NCBI RefSeq assembly: GCF_002266465.3
Contig: NZ_CP029427.2
Location: 3,970,501-4,034,500 of the forward strand
DNA length: 64,000 bases
From: Bradyrhizobium symbiodeficiens
GTDB taxonomy: Bacteria > Pseudomonadota > Alphaproteobacteria > Rhizobiales > Xanthobacteraceae
Reading direction: 5' to 3'
In this document: piece after piece, positions 9,270 through 17,271 of the stretch
Layout: each line of letters starts with the position of its first letter
How positions within the stretch are numbered: position 1 is the first letter of the stretch
The notes under the pieces: generated by a model
Database searches by the model: none
Seen by the model: only the letters and a program-made list of their open reading frames with translations
Told to the model about the DNA's origin: nothing
Made by a program: the position numbers and the translations under genes

Positions 9270-10466
9270 CTAACGCAAATCCGGGGTCGAGTCAAAAAGC
9301 CGCTGGTGCTCGGTCAGGGCGAAACGGTCGGTCATTCCGGCAATGAAATTACCGATCCGGCGGGCCCGGTCGCCCTCGTTGTCAGCCTCCGCCCCCAGCA
9401 GCCATTCCGACGGCAGCTCGCCGGGGGATTTCAGGTATTTCGCGAACAGGTCGAACAGGATCTGCTCCGCCTCCCCCATCACCCGCATCACCCGCTTGTG
9501 ACGGTACATGTGCTGGTAGAGGAAGCTCTTGATGGCGGCCTCCTCCTCGGCGACCTCGGCCGGAAACGCGATCAGGGCCCGGCTCTGCTGGCGGACGTCC
9601 TGGGCCGACTGCGGCTTCACCGCAGCGAGGTTCCTCTCGGCCTCCGCGAACACTGCACCGATCAGGTGCGAGATCAGTTCACGCACCAATTCGGCGCCGC
9701 GCCGGAGGTCTTCGAGATCGGGATAGTGCGCTGAAGTCTCGGCAATGATTTCAGCCGTGAGCGGCATCACCCTGAGATCGTCGAGATCGAACAGGCCGGC
9801 GCGCAGACCGTCGTCGATATCGTGGGCGTCATAGGCGATGTCGTCGGCGATGGCTGCGACCTGCGCCTCAAGCGAGGCGAAGCTCCACAATTCGAGGTCG
9901 TAGGTCTTGATGTAGTCGGCAATGCCGACGGGAATGCCGTGCTCGCGATAGCGCCCGACCGGCGCGCCACTGCGGTCGGTCAGCGGACCGTTATGCTTGA
10001 CGATGCCTTCGAGCGACTCCCAGGTCAGGTTGAGGCCGTCGAATTCAGGATAGCGGTGCTCGAGCGAGGCGACGACGCGGAGCGTCTGGGCGTTGTGGTC
10101 GAAGCCGCCAAAGTCCTTCAGGCAGGCGTCCAGCGCCCGCTCGCCGGCATGGCCGAACGGGGGATGACCGAGATCGTGGGCCAACGCCAGGGTTTCGGTG
10201 AGGTCCTCGTCCAGCCCGAGCTGCCGGGCCAGAGCACGGGCGATCTGGGCCACCTCCAGCGAATGGGTCAGCCGGGTCCGGTAATGATCGCCCTCGTGGA
10301 ACACGAACACCTGGGTCTTGTACTTCAGGCGGCGAAACGCGGTGGAATGGATCACCCGGTCGCAATCCCGCCGGAACGGGCTGCGGGTTCGGCTCGGCGG
10401 CTCCGCAACCAGCCGGCCGCGGCTGTGGTCGGGATCGCAGGCATAGGGCGCGTGGGGGGCAGCCAT
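9270..10466 (-). CDS. dgt: dGTPase-like deoxynucleotide triphosphohydrolase
   Basis: HD-domain enzyme that hydrolyses dNTPs to deoxynucleosides and triphosphate. I start at the ATG at 10466 (MAAPHAPYACDPDHSRG), giving 398 residues, the usual length; the frame is open for a further 83 codons of non-conserved sequence. The metal-binding pattern is visible: RTRLTHSLEVAQIARALA, then ALAHDLGHPPFGHAGE (the HD pair), and IADDIAYDAHDIDDG. It is the last core gene before the island. From memory of rhizobial gene order, erpA normally lies just upstream in the opposite direction, so the accessory DNA probably entered this divergent promoter region. Confidence 0.96.
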   Translation of the reverse strand: MAAPHAPYACDPDHSRGRLVAEPPSRTRSPFRRDCDRVIHSTAFRRLKYKTQVFVFHEGDHYRTRLTHSLEVAQIARALARQLGLDEDLTETLALAHDLGHPPFGHAGERALDACLKDFGGFDHNAQTLRVVASLEHRYPEFDGLNLTWESLEGIVKHNGPLTDRSGAPVGRYREHGIPVGIADYIKTYDLELWSFASLEAQVAAIADDIAYDAHDIDDGLRAGLFDLDDLRVMPLTAEIIAETSAHYPDLEDLRRGAELVRELISHLIGAVFAEAERNLAAVKPQSAQDVRQQSRALIAFPAEVAEEEAAIKSFLYQHMYRHKRVMRVMGEAEQILFDLFAKYLKSPGELPSEWLLGAEADNEGDRARRIGNFIAGMTDRFALTEHQRLFDSTPDLR

Positions 10467-11052
10467 TCCGACGGACACGACGAATTTAGTCCCTATCCAT
10501 TTGTTAAAGCACAACCGTTGTTTCTCAATAACTTCCCATAAGGCACTTCCCAATTTCGTTCTATAGCTGTCCAGGTTGCGGTCCGGATTACCGAGATTCA
10601 AACAACAAGTGATCGGGATGGGGCGGTCTCTTAATCTGGATTGTCCACATCCACGACCGGCAGTGGCTCGGCAATGTTCCGACCCACCGGGGATCGATAA
10701 TTTGACTCCGCGCATTCGGCGCCATTCTTGGCGGGATGCCTCGCCCGATCCGACGTACCACCCCCACCCATCCCGATGGCCGCCCAGCCAAGATCATCTT
10801 CGCCGAAGTGCGGAATACGAGCCGTCAGGACGCGTTGATCTATTGCGCCGACCGAATGCCTCGCCGTCGCGCCGAGCCGGACGACCTGCGGCTAGTGGTT
10901 TGACCTTTACAAGGTTGGCGGCCCCATCCGCAAAGCCCGATCAGCGCCAAAGACGTTATTGCCCCGCATTCGCGGCTCCGAACCCTTTGCGTCTTCGGGC
11001 CAGCGACCCCACATAGAGGCCTGCTTGTTGTTCAATTATATAGCGAGGATTT
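10467..11052. other. Left island edge, mostly non-coding
   Basis: 586 bases between the dgt start and the first plus-strand island gene. They should contain the dgt promoter and the left junction. The only protein-like signal is a short remnant at 10736-10903. No tRNA, hairpin with a T-run or insertion sequence is visible. Confidence 0.6.
10736..10903 (+). pseudogene. Probable remnant of a small rhizobial conserved protein
   Basis: A 55-codon ORF (MPRPIRRTTTPTHPDGRPA...) includes the stretch FAEVRNTSRQDALIYCAD. It resembles the N-terminal half of a small zinc-ribbon family that I recall as common in Bradyrhizobium and relatives (pattern FGEMR-GVRG-LIYCAD, followed by a CxxC half). The expected second half is absent in this frame. 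Weakly similar residues (LTFTRLAAP) follow in another frame after the stop. A broken gene at the island boundary is the simplest reading, but the resemblance comes from memory and the call is tentative. Confidence 0.35.
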
Positions 11053-11253
11053 ATGCAGACAGGATTTGAAGGCGAACTTGATGCCATTGCGGACGCCGCG
11101 CGAGCGATGCGCTTCGCGTGGGAGCATGGTCAGGACAAGGAGACGATCGCGAAGGTCGCTCACATGCTGGCGACACGACAGAACAGTCCGTTGGCACAAG
11201 CAACAGGCGCTGCAATCGTTACGTTTCTCAAGCAAAAGAACATCATCACGTGA
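11053..11253 (+). CDS. Small hypothetical protein (66 aa)
   Basis: Short, fairly acidic helical protein (MQTGFEGELDAIADAARAMR...) preceded by GAGG eight bases before the ATG. A hydrophobic patch near the C-terminus (TGAAIVTFLKQKN) is too short for a confident membrane helix. No family recognised. It is the first plus-strand gene of the island and converges on the Mrr-like gene 50 bases away. It could be an accessory of that gene or an unrelated passenger. Confidence 0.6.
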   Translation: MQTGFEGELDAIADAARAMRFAWEHGQDKETIAKVAHMLATRQNSPLAQATGAAIVTFLKQKNIIT

Positions 11254-11302
11254 GACGGGCGGGGACCGCCCGCTTGGCGATCCCCCCGACACGGTCTGGA
11301 GT

Positions 11303-12307
11303 TCAAAGGACTACTCCCTTAGCAGGGGTCCGCATAGCCGCGAGCCATCGCAAGACTTGGTCGTGGTTCGCAACAGTGACCGGGTATGCCCGAGCCTCGA
11401 CAACTCTCGCGGCTCCCGGACTAATATCATTCGTGGTGACTATTAGCCCGGCATCTGCCTTCTCAGCATAGAGGTCCGCCCATAGTGCCTTCACGACGAC
11501 CTTGCCTATCTTGCGCTTCTCCCTCTTACATTGAACGATCAGAACCGGTGGCGCTTCAGGCTTGGCGCCGACGTTCCACGCTCGCACGTCCACGCTGCCG
11601 TCGTTACGGCCGGGCCCTAGTTCAACTTCGTAGCCGCTCCGAGCAAGCCATTCCGCTGTCAGCCCCTCGAACTGGCGCCAGTTGATCTCCTGTAGAAGCT
11701 CCGGTCGTTTCGACAGGTAATTTACGAACCGCTGGTCGAAGAAGCCGGATTCCGAGATCGGAAGGCACTCACTCTCGAATAATGATGTTAGGGCGACCGG
11801 ATCCTCGACGCGCTGCTCACGGGTAAAGAACGGCGAGTGGGCCAAATGGACCGACATGGCCCCCAAGAGGTCCTCCATAATGCCAGTCCGACGCCACGCG
11901 ATGACGCTTTCGATGTCGGAATCGAGCGCGTCCCGATCAAGCCTGCCGGTCCAATTGCGTCGCTGCAGATGATAGTTAGCGACGGCTTCGACTTCTAGAA
12001 TCTCCGTGATTTCTACGCGCGACCTCCAGTCTGGTCCGAGCCTCTTGATGAGCCGCTGCCCTAGGGTCGGCATGCCTGGTTGGTCTGCCGCCCCAAGGGC
12101 ATGCAATAGATCCCCGACCAGCTCCGCATAATCGTCGCTTTCAATGCGCAGCACGTCGTCATTCTCGGTTAGCGCCGTCCGATAGGGGTGATCCTCGCGG
12201 AGATGCTCAAGGAGTTGCTGCCTACTAAGCGCGAGACCCGACCGTTCTCCGGCGTCCTCGCTCAGTGAGGTAACAAAAGACGACGCCAGCATTGTTATGT
12301 GTCCCAT
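11303..12307 (-). CDS. Mrr-like restriction endonuclease family protein
   Basis: 334 residues from the ATG at 12307 (MGHITMLASSFV); a GTG 96 bases upstream would add 32 poorly coded residues. The last third is a PD-(D/E)XK nuclease of the Mrr catalytic type: FEGLTAEWLARSGYEVELGPG, the acidic NDGSVDV, then VLIVQCKREKRKIGK with the QxK catalytic lysine, and ADAGLIVTTNDISPGA, typical of Mrr after the active site. The N-terminal two-thirds is all-helical and unrecognised; in Mrr-like proteins such regions sense modified DNA or a partner. It is transcribed away from the five-gene operon that starts about 220 bases to the right, sharing its promoter region. Role as a restriction effector is inferred. 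Confidence 0.85.
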   Translation of the reverse strand: MGHITMLASSFVTSLSEDAGERSGLALSRQQLLEHLREDHPYRTALTENDDVLRIESDDYAELVGDLLHALGAADQPGMPTLGQRLIKRLGPDWRSRVEITEILEVEAVANYHLQRRNWTGRLDRDALDSDIESVIAWRRTGIMEDLLGAMSVHLAHSPFFTREQRVEDPVALTSLFESECLPISESGFFDQRFVNYLSKRPELLQEINWRQFEGLTAEWLARSGYEVELGPGRNDGSVDVRAWNVGAKPEAPPVLIVQCKREKRKIGKVVVKALWADLYAEKADAGLIVTTNDISPGAARVVEARAYPVTVANHDQVLRWLAAMRTPAKGVVL

Positions 12308-12530
12308 GACGCACCGATATAGCGGATCAGGATACCGAAACGGCAGTGCCTGCGCGCGAGCTGGCGCCGACGAGGCAATGACCGCTGCAGAATGTACCCC
12401 CACAGCCCTTGGAAACCGGGGAATGGGCTGCTATTCTTGGTTGTACTTTTCGATAATATTTTTCGAGATTGACCCACCGATCGGTCATCCTCTCGCCTAA
12501 AGCCTCGCCTCGCGGAACCCGAGACCACCA

Positions 12531-13277
12531 ATGACGATGCCGCCCAGACCAGCTTGCCTGAGCGCGATCGCGTTCGCCAACATTGCTGCCTGCACTGCAG
12601 TGGATAACAAGACCACCACCAAATATATCCAATACCTGTCAGGTGCGGGCACCGATCTCAATCAAGCCGAGCGTCTTCACAACGTCTTCCGCCAGCGAAA
12701 GAAATTTAGGGGCCAAGCCGCGACATTAACGGCGACCGAAGGCCTGGGCAACTTGGCCCCGCTCGACGACCTGAAGAAGTATTCGTATGCATTTTTCAAT
12801 CGCCCAGGCGGCAAGCGCGGGATGACCTACGTCGAATTTCGGGAGATGGTGGAAGACTGGGTCGAATATCACGAAAATCAGGCGACCGGCCGGCCCTTTA
12901 CCTCGAAGCAGAACGCCGCAGCATTGGATATAGAAGGTCGGACCGTTGTCGTCAGAGATAGCGAGATGATCTGGCTATTCAGAAACCCGAATCGCGCGAA
13001 TTATGCCTTCAGCGGCATACTGGACGGCTTCCTCCGTGCTCGGCTCGGGCTTCTTCCACAAGGCGTCCGCGTCGCCTTAAGCTTTAAGGCGGCATCGTTA
13101 CGAAAGACGCATCACCCTACCTATTTTGATGCGACGTGGGACTATCTTGACTTATGGGACGCGAGCGGGAGAACTCGCCCTATCGCGTCGGCGGCAGGTG
13201 GGCGGCCAGGACTTGAGGAGGTCGTCACCTCTCCTCCGACATTCCGGGACATCAATGGCCCTGTTAGGAAGGCTTGA
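12531..13277 (+). CDS. Unrecognised island protein, first gene of the KaiC/Vsr/Dcm operon
   Basis: 248 residues from ATG 12531; a second ATG follows two codons on. No family recognised. The N-terminus looks superficially like a lipoprotein signal (AIAFANIAAC), but the hydrophobic run is short and the rest is soluble and charged, so cytoplasmic is more likely; a later start near TTTKYIQYLSGAG is possible. Notable segments are YVEFREMVEDWVEYHEN and, near the end, HPTYFDATWDYLDLWDASG followed by GGRPGLEEVV. Its stop overlaps the next start, so the two are coupled. Codon use is less GC-ending than the flanking core genes. Confidence 0.75.
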   Translation: MTMPPRPACLSAIAFANIAACTAVDNKTTTKYIQYLSGAGTDLNQAERLHNVFRQRKKFRGQAATLTATEGLGNLAPLDDLKKYSYAFFNRPGGKRGMTYVEFREMVEDWVEYHENQATGRPFTSKQNAAALDIEGRTVVVRDSEMIWLFRNPNRANYAFSGILDGFLRARLGLLPQGVRVALSFKAASLRKTHHPTYFDATWDYLDLWDASGRTRPIASAAGGRPGLEEVVTSPPTFRDINGPVRKA

Positions 13278-14053
13278 TCGAAGTGGACAAGCGAAAGAAG
13301 AGAGGACGATCCGAGACCGGGGCAAAAAACGCTGGCCCAAATCTGGCCACCCGTCTGGAGCGGACGATCAAGGACGAGAATCCGCAGAAGCTGATCGAAT
13401 TAATGCAGGAAGCCCGGTCCCTCGAACGAAGGTCGGAATTCGCTGAGGCCGTGAAGGCCGTTATCACGGGCGTCCCGTTGAACGAGTACGAGTGGCACAA
13501 TCTCGAATACTTCGTCATCGAGGCCGACCTGACCGATGGCGGCGTGCGCGACTGTCTTGAAAGAGTTCAGGCTCGGTCCGAACTTAAGCTCGACGCCCGC
13601 ATCTCGGTGTATTCGATGCTACAACGCTGCGGCTCTGCACGCCTACTGGCACTCGTATCCTCCGACGCAGATCTCAGGGCGGAGAATCCTGCAATTTGGA
13701 TGGATCTAGTTGCCGCAAGCACGCCGGAAACTACTGCTGCGCTGCGGGAAGCCAGGCAGACACTACTAGACCAGATCACCACCGGGAATCTCGGCGGGTG
13801 GTATTTGTTAGAGCGGATGCGTCTGATAGCCAAGCTCGCGATAGGAGCAGAAGATGACTGGCTGTCTCGACTGCTCGACCTGCTGTCTCGCGAAGAGGCT
13901 GATGCCGTAGAAGCAATGATTGACCGCCTATTCTCCTCCGGGGCAACTCGTGTTGGTGTTCCGCAGTCGTCTCTTGATAGAGCTCGCGGATTCTTCGCCG
14001 ACACTAATCCGGCAAATGCGCAATTCGACAAGATGGACCGTGCAGTTGCATAG
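13274..14053 (+). CDS. Unrecognised helical island protein, second gene of the operon
   Basis: 259 residues from the TTG at 13274, whose bases overlap the previous stop codon. The ribosome site AGGAAGG at 13266-13272 is better spaced for the GTG at 13283, so translation may begin there (VDKRKKRGRS). A lysine/arginine-rich N-terminus is followed by regularly spaced amphipathic helices (RLERTIKDENPQKLIEL; SRLLDLLSREEADAVEAM), a pattern seen in helical-repeat adaptor proteins. No catalytic motif and no known family. The kaiC-like gene starts 25 bases after its stop. Confidence 0.75.
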   Translation: MIEVDKRKKRGRSETGAKNAGPNLATRLERTIKDENPQKLIELMQEARSLERRSEFAEAVKAVITGVPLNEYEWHNLEYFVIEADLTDGGVRDCLERVQARSELKLDARISVYSMLQRCGSARLLALVSSDADLRAENPAIWMDLVAASTPETTAALREARQTLLDQITTGNLGGWYLLERMRLIAKLAIGAEDDWLSRLLDLLSREEADAVEAMIDRLFSSGATRVGVPQSSLDRARGFFADTNPANAQFDKMDRAVA

Positions 14054-14077
14054 GCAAGAGGGAAAGTATCATTCCGC

Positions 14078-16759
14078 ATGGTGACCGCCACCAAGCCCAG
14101 ACTCTCGACCTACCAGGAGATCGTGCCGTATCTCGTACGGTCCATCAGGATGGCGACCGGTGAGTTTCTTGCGGCCCGAAAGGCGGGAGTGGACACTGCG
14201 AGAGCCCATCGGATGATTAACAGGCATTTCGCCTGGCTTGCGGTTTCGTTCGCTGTGGGAAAAAACCGCCACCTCTACGACGGTTCGACGGATGGGTCCG
14301 CAGCCATCGCGCCGCTTCGGTCTCAGCCGCTTCGCAACAAAAACACACTTCCCGAGGCGCTTCGCGGACTTCTGGAGGCAAAGTCTGCTATCGCGGAGGA
14401 TACGATCGTCTACGACGGTGAGGGAAAGCCAATCTTCGTGGTGCCTCACGAGCCGACCCGTATCTCGATGTTGATTGTAAATGCTCTGGACGAATGCGGA
14501 CGATTCGACAGACAGGAGACAGTTGGAAAACATCGTCGGTCGAGCGAACCCGAGGAAGCCGCATTCGCGTGGCAAGATACCGATGATCAATCGGGCTCTA
14601 AGAGGACGAGGCCCGCCTATCTCAAGTCTCCATTGGCTCTGGCGTTGGAATTCCTGACAGTACCGGACACGCCGGGATCTTACGCGTACGCGCTGGTCAC
14701 ACTCCGCAATTACATTTTTGATACTACGGGTGCCTATCCCGAATCCCAGTATTCCCAAACGTCCCGGAAGAAGTCGGGCCGCCGCAACTTCCGCGTCCAA
14801 GATATAGAGAAGGCCTTTTCCACCATCATCACTTTCACGCGGCCGCGGTTCGAGTCTTTAGGTCGCGATCCCCTATCTCGTGTGGCGAGGAGCAGGCCAG
14901 GGACCGTGCTGCGAGAGTTTTTTGCTTTGAAGGAGTATTTCTGGCTGCGCTTTGCCGACGAGGACGCGAGACGAGCCTATTGTTCGTCTCTCCACGGCGA
15001 GGGCTCATTTGAGTTCGTAAGATCGCCCCACCTCGATCGACTTCCCGACATCGGCGAGATTGTCAACGAACTCTGGGGCATTCCGCTTCCAATCCGCGGA
15101 GCCGACACAGTGTTCCGTGGAGCGCTCAAGTTTTCCAGTGAGGGCGGACTCGTGATGGCGCTTCATGGCGGTCCGGGTTCGGGAAAGACCACGTTGTCGC
15201 TTGCTTTTGGGGCATATCTTGCGGCATTCGGAATCAAGACGTTGTTCATTAGCGCGGAGGAGCATGAAGGCGATTTGAAGATGCGCGCGAGTAGCATCTC
15301 GCCGGAAGCCTACCGACGCTTGTCTTTCTTCCCTCGAAGTCCCGACGACTGGTTGGTGATCGAGTCTGTGTCCGCGCATGCCTTGGCCGATGGCGGCAGT
15401 CTGCGCGAGCTCTTGCGTGACATGGGCAGCAACTCGAAGCAACGACAACGGATCGAAACCGCCTCAGGCGCGCGACTTCCTTGCAATCGGATAATTGTGC
15501 TGGACGGAATTCACGAGCTTTTGTCAGAAAAGCGGTCCATTGAGGAACTTCGGCGATTCATCACTGAGTGCCGGCTGCTCGATGCGTTAGTCATCCTTAC
15601 GACTGGTGCGGAGTGGGCCGGGGATAGCCGCATCGACTATCTCGTCGACATCGCCATCAATATCTCAAACTTTGCGACCAACGAATACAGCCGGAAGCCT
15701 GATCGCCGTTTTCAGATCACAAAGGCGCGCTTCCAACTTTGTGCTACCGGCACACACGGATTCCAAGTTGCGGGCGAAAAAGGCGTGCGATTCTCGCCTC
15801 AGATCAATTATCAATTAGATCGTCGCGCGATCTGGAAACCCAGATTGCCGGATTTCTCTACCGTCAAGGTTGTCACGCGGTTGGAGACTTCATCGGATGA
15901 GACGCGATCGCTAACGTCGAAGTCCGTTAACATCCCCATCGGCTCAAACATCTTCATAAACGGACTTGGCTCGGGAGGCAAAGCTGCGCTGGCGCTGAAG
16001 CTCGCGATGGCTCCGGCCTTCAGAGGATCGGCGATGGAGTTCTCCCTGGGCAAGCAATTCGATCCGCTTAACTTCAAGAGCAAAAAAAACTTATGCCCAT
16101 TCGCGGAGAAAATTCTGGTCATCTCCTTCCTGTATGGCCGCGAATATTACGACGAGCTATTCGAAAAACTGAAGTCTTTACGTCAGAAGGAAATGCCACA
16201 GGGATCCGATGAGATTCCGCCTTACCTCGATGTCATCCACCTGTACCCGGGCTACCTAAAGCCTAACGACCTATTCAATCGCATCGAGTGGCGGCTGCAG
16301 GCAGCTGAGCTCGGGGGCGTGCCGTTTAGCTCGGTGATCATTGAGGGTATTCACAATGTATTTTTGCAATTCCCTGAATTGCAACTCTATCCCTTGTTTT
16401 GGCCTCAACTTTTCTCGAGCTTGCGCACTCGGCCCCTGACTACCATTACCACCCACACCAACTTGGAACTCTCATTCGCCGACCACCTCCTTGGCGGTAG
16501 TCGCGGATCAGCAATCGCAGCGGACGCAGCACACGCTGTCTACAACATAGACGACGAGCGTTCGGAGCCGCTGCGTCATGCTCTGGTCCAGCAGACCGAC
16601 TTCAGCTTCGAGGTCACCCCACGCGGATCGAGCCGCAACATTTTTGACGTGCGTGTAAAGTCGGCGATCGGACAATCGATCCCGCAAAATGCGATGCAAT
16701 GGAGCCGGGACGCGCTCTATTTCGTGGCGCGCGACCTTCTGGATGCCACTCAAACCTGA
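14078..16759 (+). CDS. Double-domain KaiC/RecA-like ATPase
   Basis: 893-residue protein with two RecA-fold domains after an unrecognised N-terminal region of about 340 residues. Domain 1 has Walker A GGPGSGKT (364-371), the KaiC-type acidic pair in FISAEEHEG (394-395), Walker B RIIVLD (471-476) and the late KaiC-like strand FQITKARFQLCATGTHGFQV. Domain 2 has a degraded Walker A, GLGSGGKA (629-636, alanine where Ser/Thr should be), and VIIEG (753-757) in place of a Walker B aspartate, so it probably binds weakly or is structural. KaiC relatives outside cyanobacteria act as ATP-driven switches and occur in defence loci. Here it sits between two unknowns and vsr-dcm. Function inferred only from domains and context. 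Confidence 0.85.
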   Translation: MVTATKPRLSTYQEIVPYLVRSIRMATGEFLAARKAGVDTARAHRMINRHFAWLAVSFAVGKNRHLYDGSTDGSAAIAPLRSQPLRNKNTLPEALRGLLEAKSAIAEDTIVYDGEGKPIFVVPHEPTRISMLIVNALDECGRFDRQETVGKHRRSSEPEEAAFAWQDTDDQSGSKRTRPAYLKSPLALALEFLTVPDTPGSYAYALVTLRNYIFDTTGAYPESQYSQTSRKKSGRRNFRVQDIEKAFSTIITFTRPRFESLGRDPLSRVARSRPGTVLREFFALKEYFWLRFADEDARRAYCSSLHGEGSFEFVRSPHLDRLPDIGEIVNELWGIPLPIRGADTVFRGALKFSSEGGLVMALHGGPGSGKTTLSLAFGAYLAAFGIKTLFISAEEHEGDLKMRASSISPEAYRRLSFFPRSPDDWLVIESVSAHALADGGSLRELLRDMGSNSKQRQRIETASGARLPCNRIIVLDGIHELLSEKRSIEELRRFITECRLLDALVILTTGAEWAGDSRIDYLVDIAINISNFATNEYSRKPDRRFQITKARFQLCATGTHGFQVAGEKGVRFSPQINYQLDRRAIWKPRLPDFSTVKVVTRLETSSDETRSLTSKSVNIPIGSNIFINGLGSGGKAALALKLAMAPAFRGSAMEFSLGKQFDPLNFKSKKNLCPFAEKILVISFLYGREYYDELFEKLKSLRQKEMPQGSDEIPPYLDVIHLYPGYLKPNDLFNRIEWRLQAAELGGVPFSSVIIEGIHNVFLQFPELQLYPLFWPQLFSSLRTRPLTTITTHTNLELSFADHLLGGSRGSAIAADAAHAVYNIDDERSEPLRHALVQQTDFSFEVTPRGSSRNIFDVRVKSAIGQSIPQNAMQWSRDALYFVARDLLDATQT

Positions 16760-16857
16760 AGCAGGGCGCTTTGAATATCGTGGAAACAGTCGGCGGAGCA
16801 ATTGCGGCTCACAAGTCCATCGCGCAGATTCGGTCGCGGGAAGGTGGAGGCAGGTCC

Positions 16858-17271
16858 ATGGACACGCTCACGGCAGAAGAACGAAGCGCGCGGATGGCGT
16901 TGATTAAAAGCAAAGGTACCGCGCCCGAGGTCGCGGTTAGACGGATGGCGCGCGCACTCGGCGCGAGATACCGCGGCAACCGTAAAGACTTGCCGGGAAA
17001 TCCCGACTTGGCGTTTGGCGACCAGAAGCGTGCCGTCTTTGTGCACGGATGCTTTTGGCACCGTCACGATTGTCAGGCAGGGCGTCGCCTGCCAAAGTCG
17101 CACGTGGAGCTCTGGACAGAAAAATTCGAGCGAAACGTCGCACGAGATCGCCAGGTCCGGCGCGCGCTCGCGAAGCGCGGCTGGAGGTCGCTGATAATCT
17201 GGGAATGCGAACTCTCCAACCCCGAGCGCGCGTCAAGGCGCTTAGAGAGATTCCTTGATGCGCGGAATTGA
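16858..17271 (+). CDS. vsr: Very short patch repair endonuclease Vsr
   Basis: Sequence-specific T:G mismatch nicking enzyme that counters C-to-T mutation at Dcm sites. The start is the ATG at 16858, with GGAGG seven bases before it, giving 137 residues; the frame is open upstream without conservation. Family landmarks are complete: RMALIKSKGTAPE, GNRKDLPGNPDLAF with the catalytic Asp near residue 50, the zinc and active-site block VFVHGCFWHRHDC (61-72), ERNVARD and IIWECEL. It overlaps dcm by 14 bases. In related islands Vsr can also be a cleaving component of a defence system, which cannot be excluded here. Confidence 0.95.
   Translation: MDTLTAEERSARMALIKSKGTAPEVAVRRMARALGARYRGNRKDLPGNPDLAFGDQKRAVFVHGCFWHRHDCQAGRRLPKSHVELWTEKFERNVARDRQVRRALAKRGWRSLIIWECELSNPERASRRLERFLDARN

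Noticed and set aside
12531..12620. Lipoprotein signal at the start of the first operon gene
   Set aside because: An AAC motif follows a weakly hydrophobic stretch, but there is no basic n-region, the hydrophobic run is too short, and the remainder is soluble and linked to cytoplasmic DNA enzymes.
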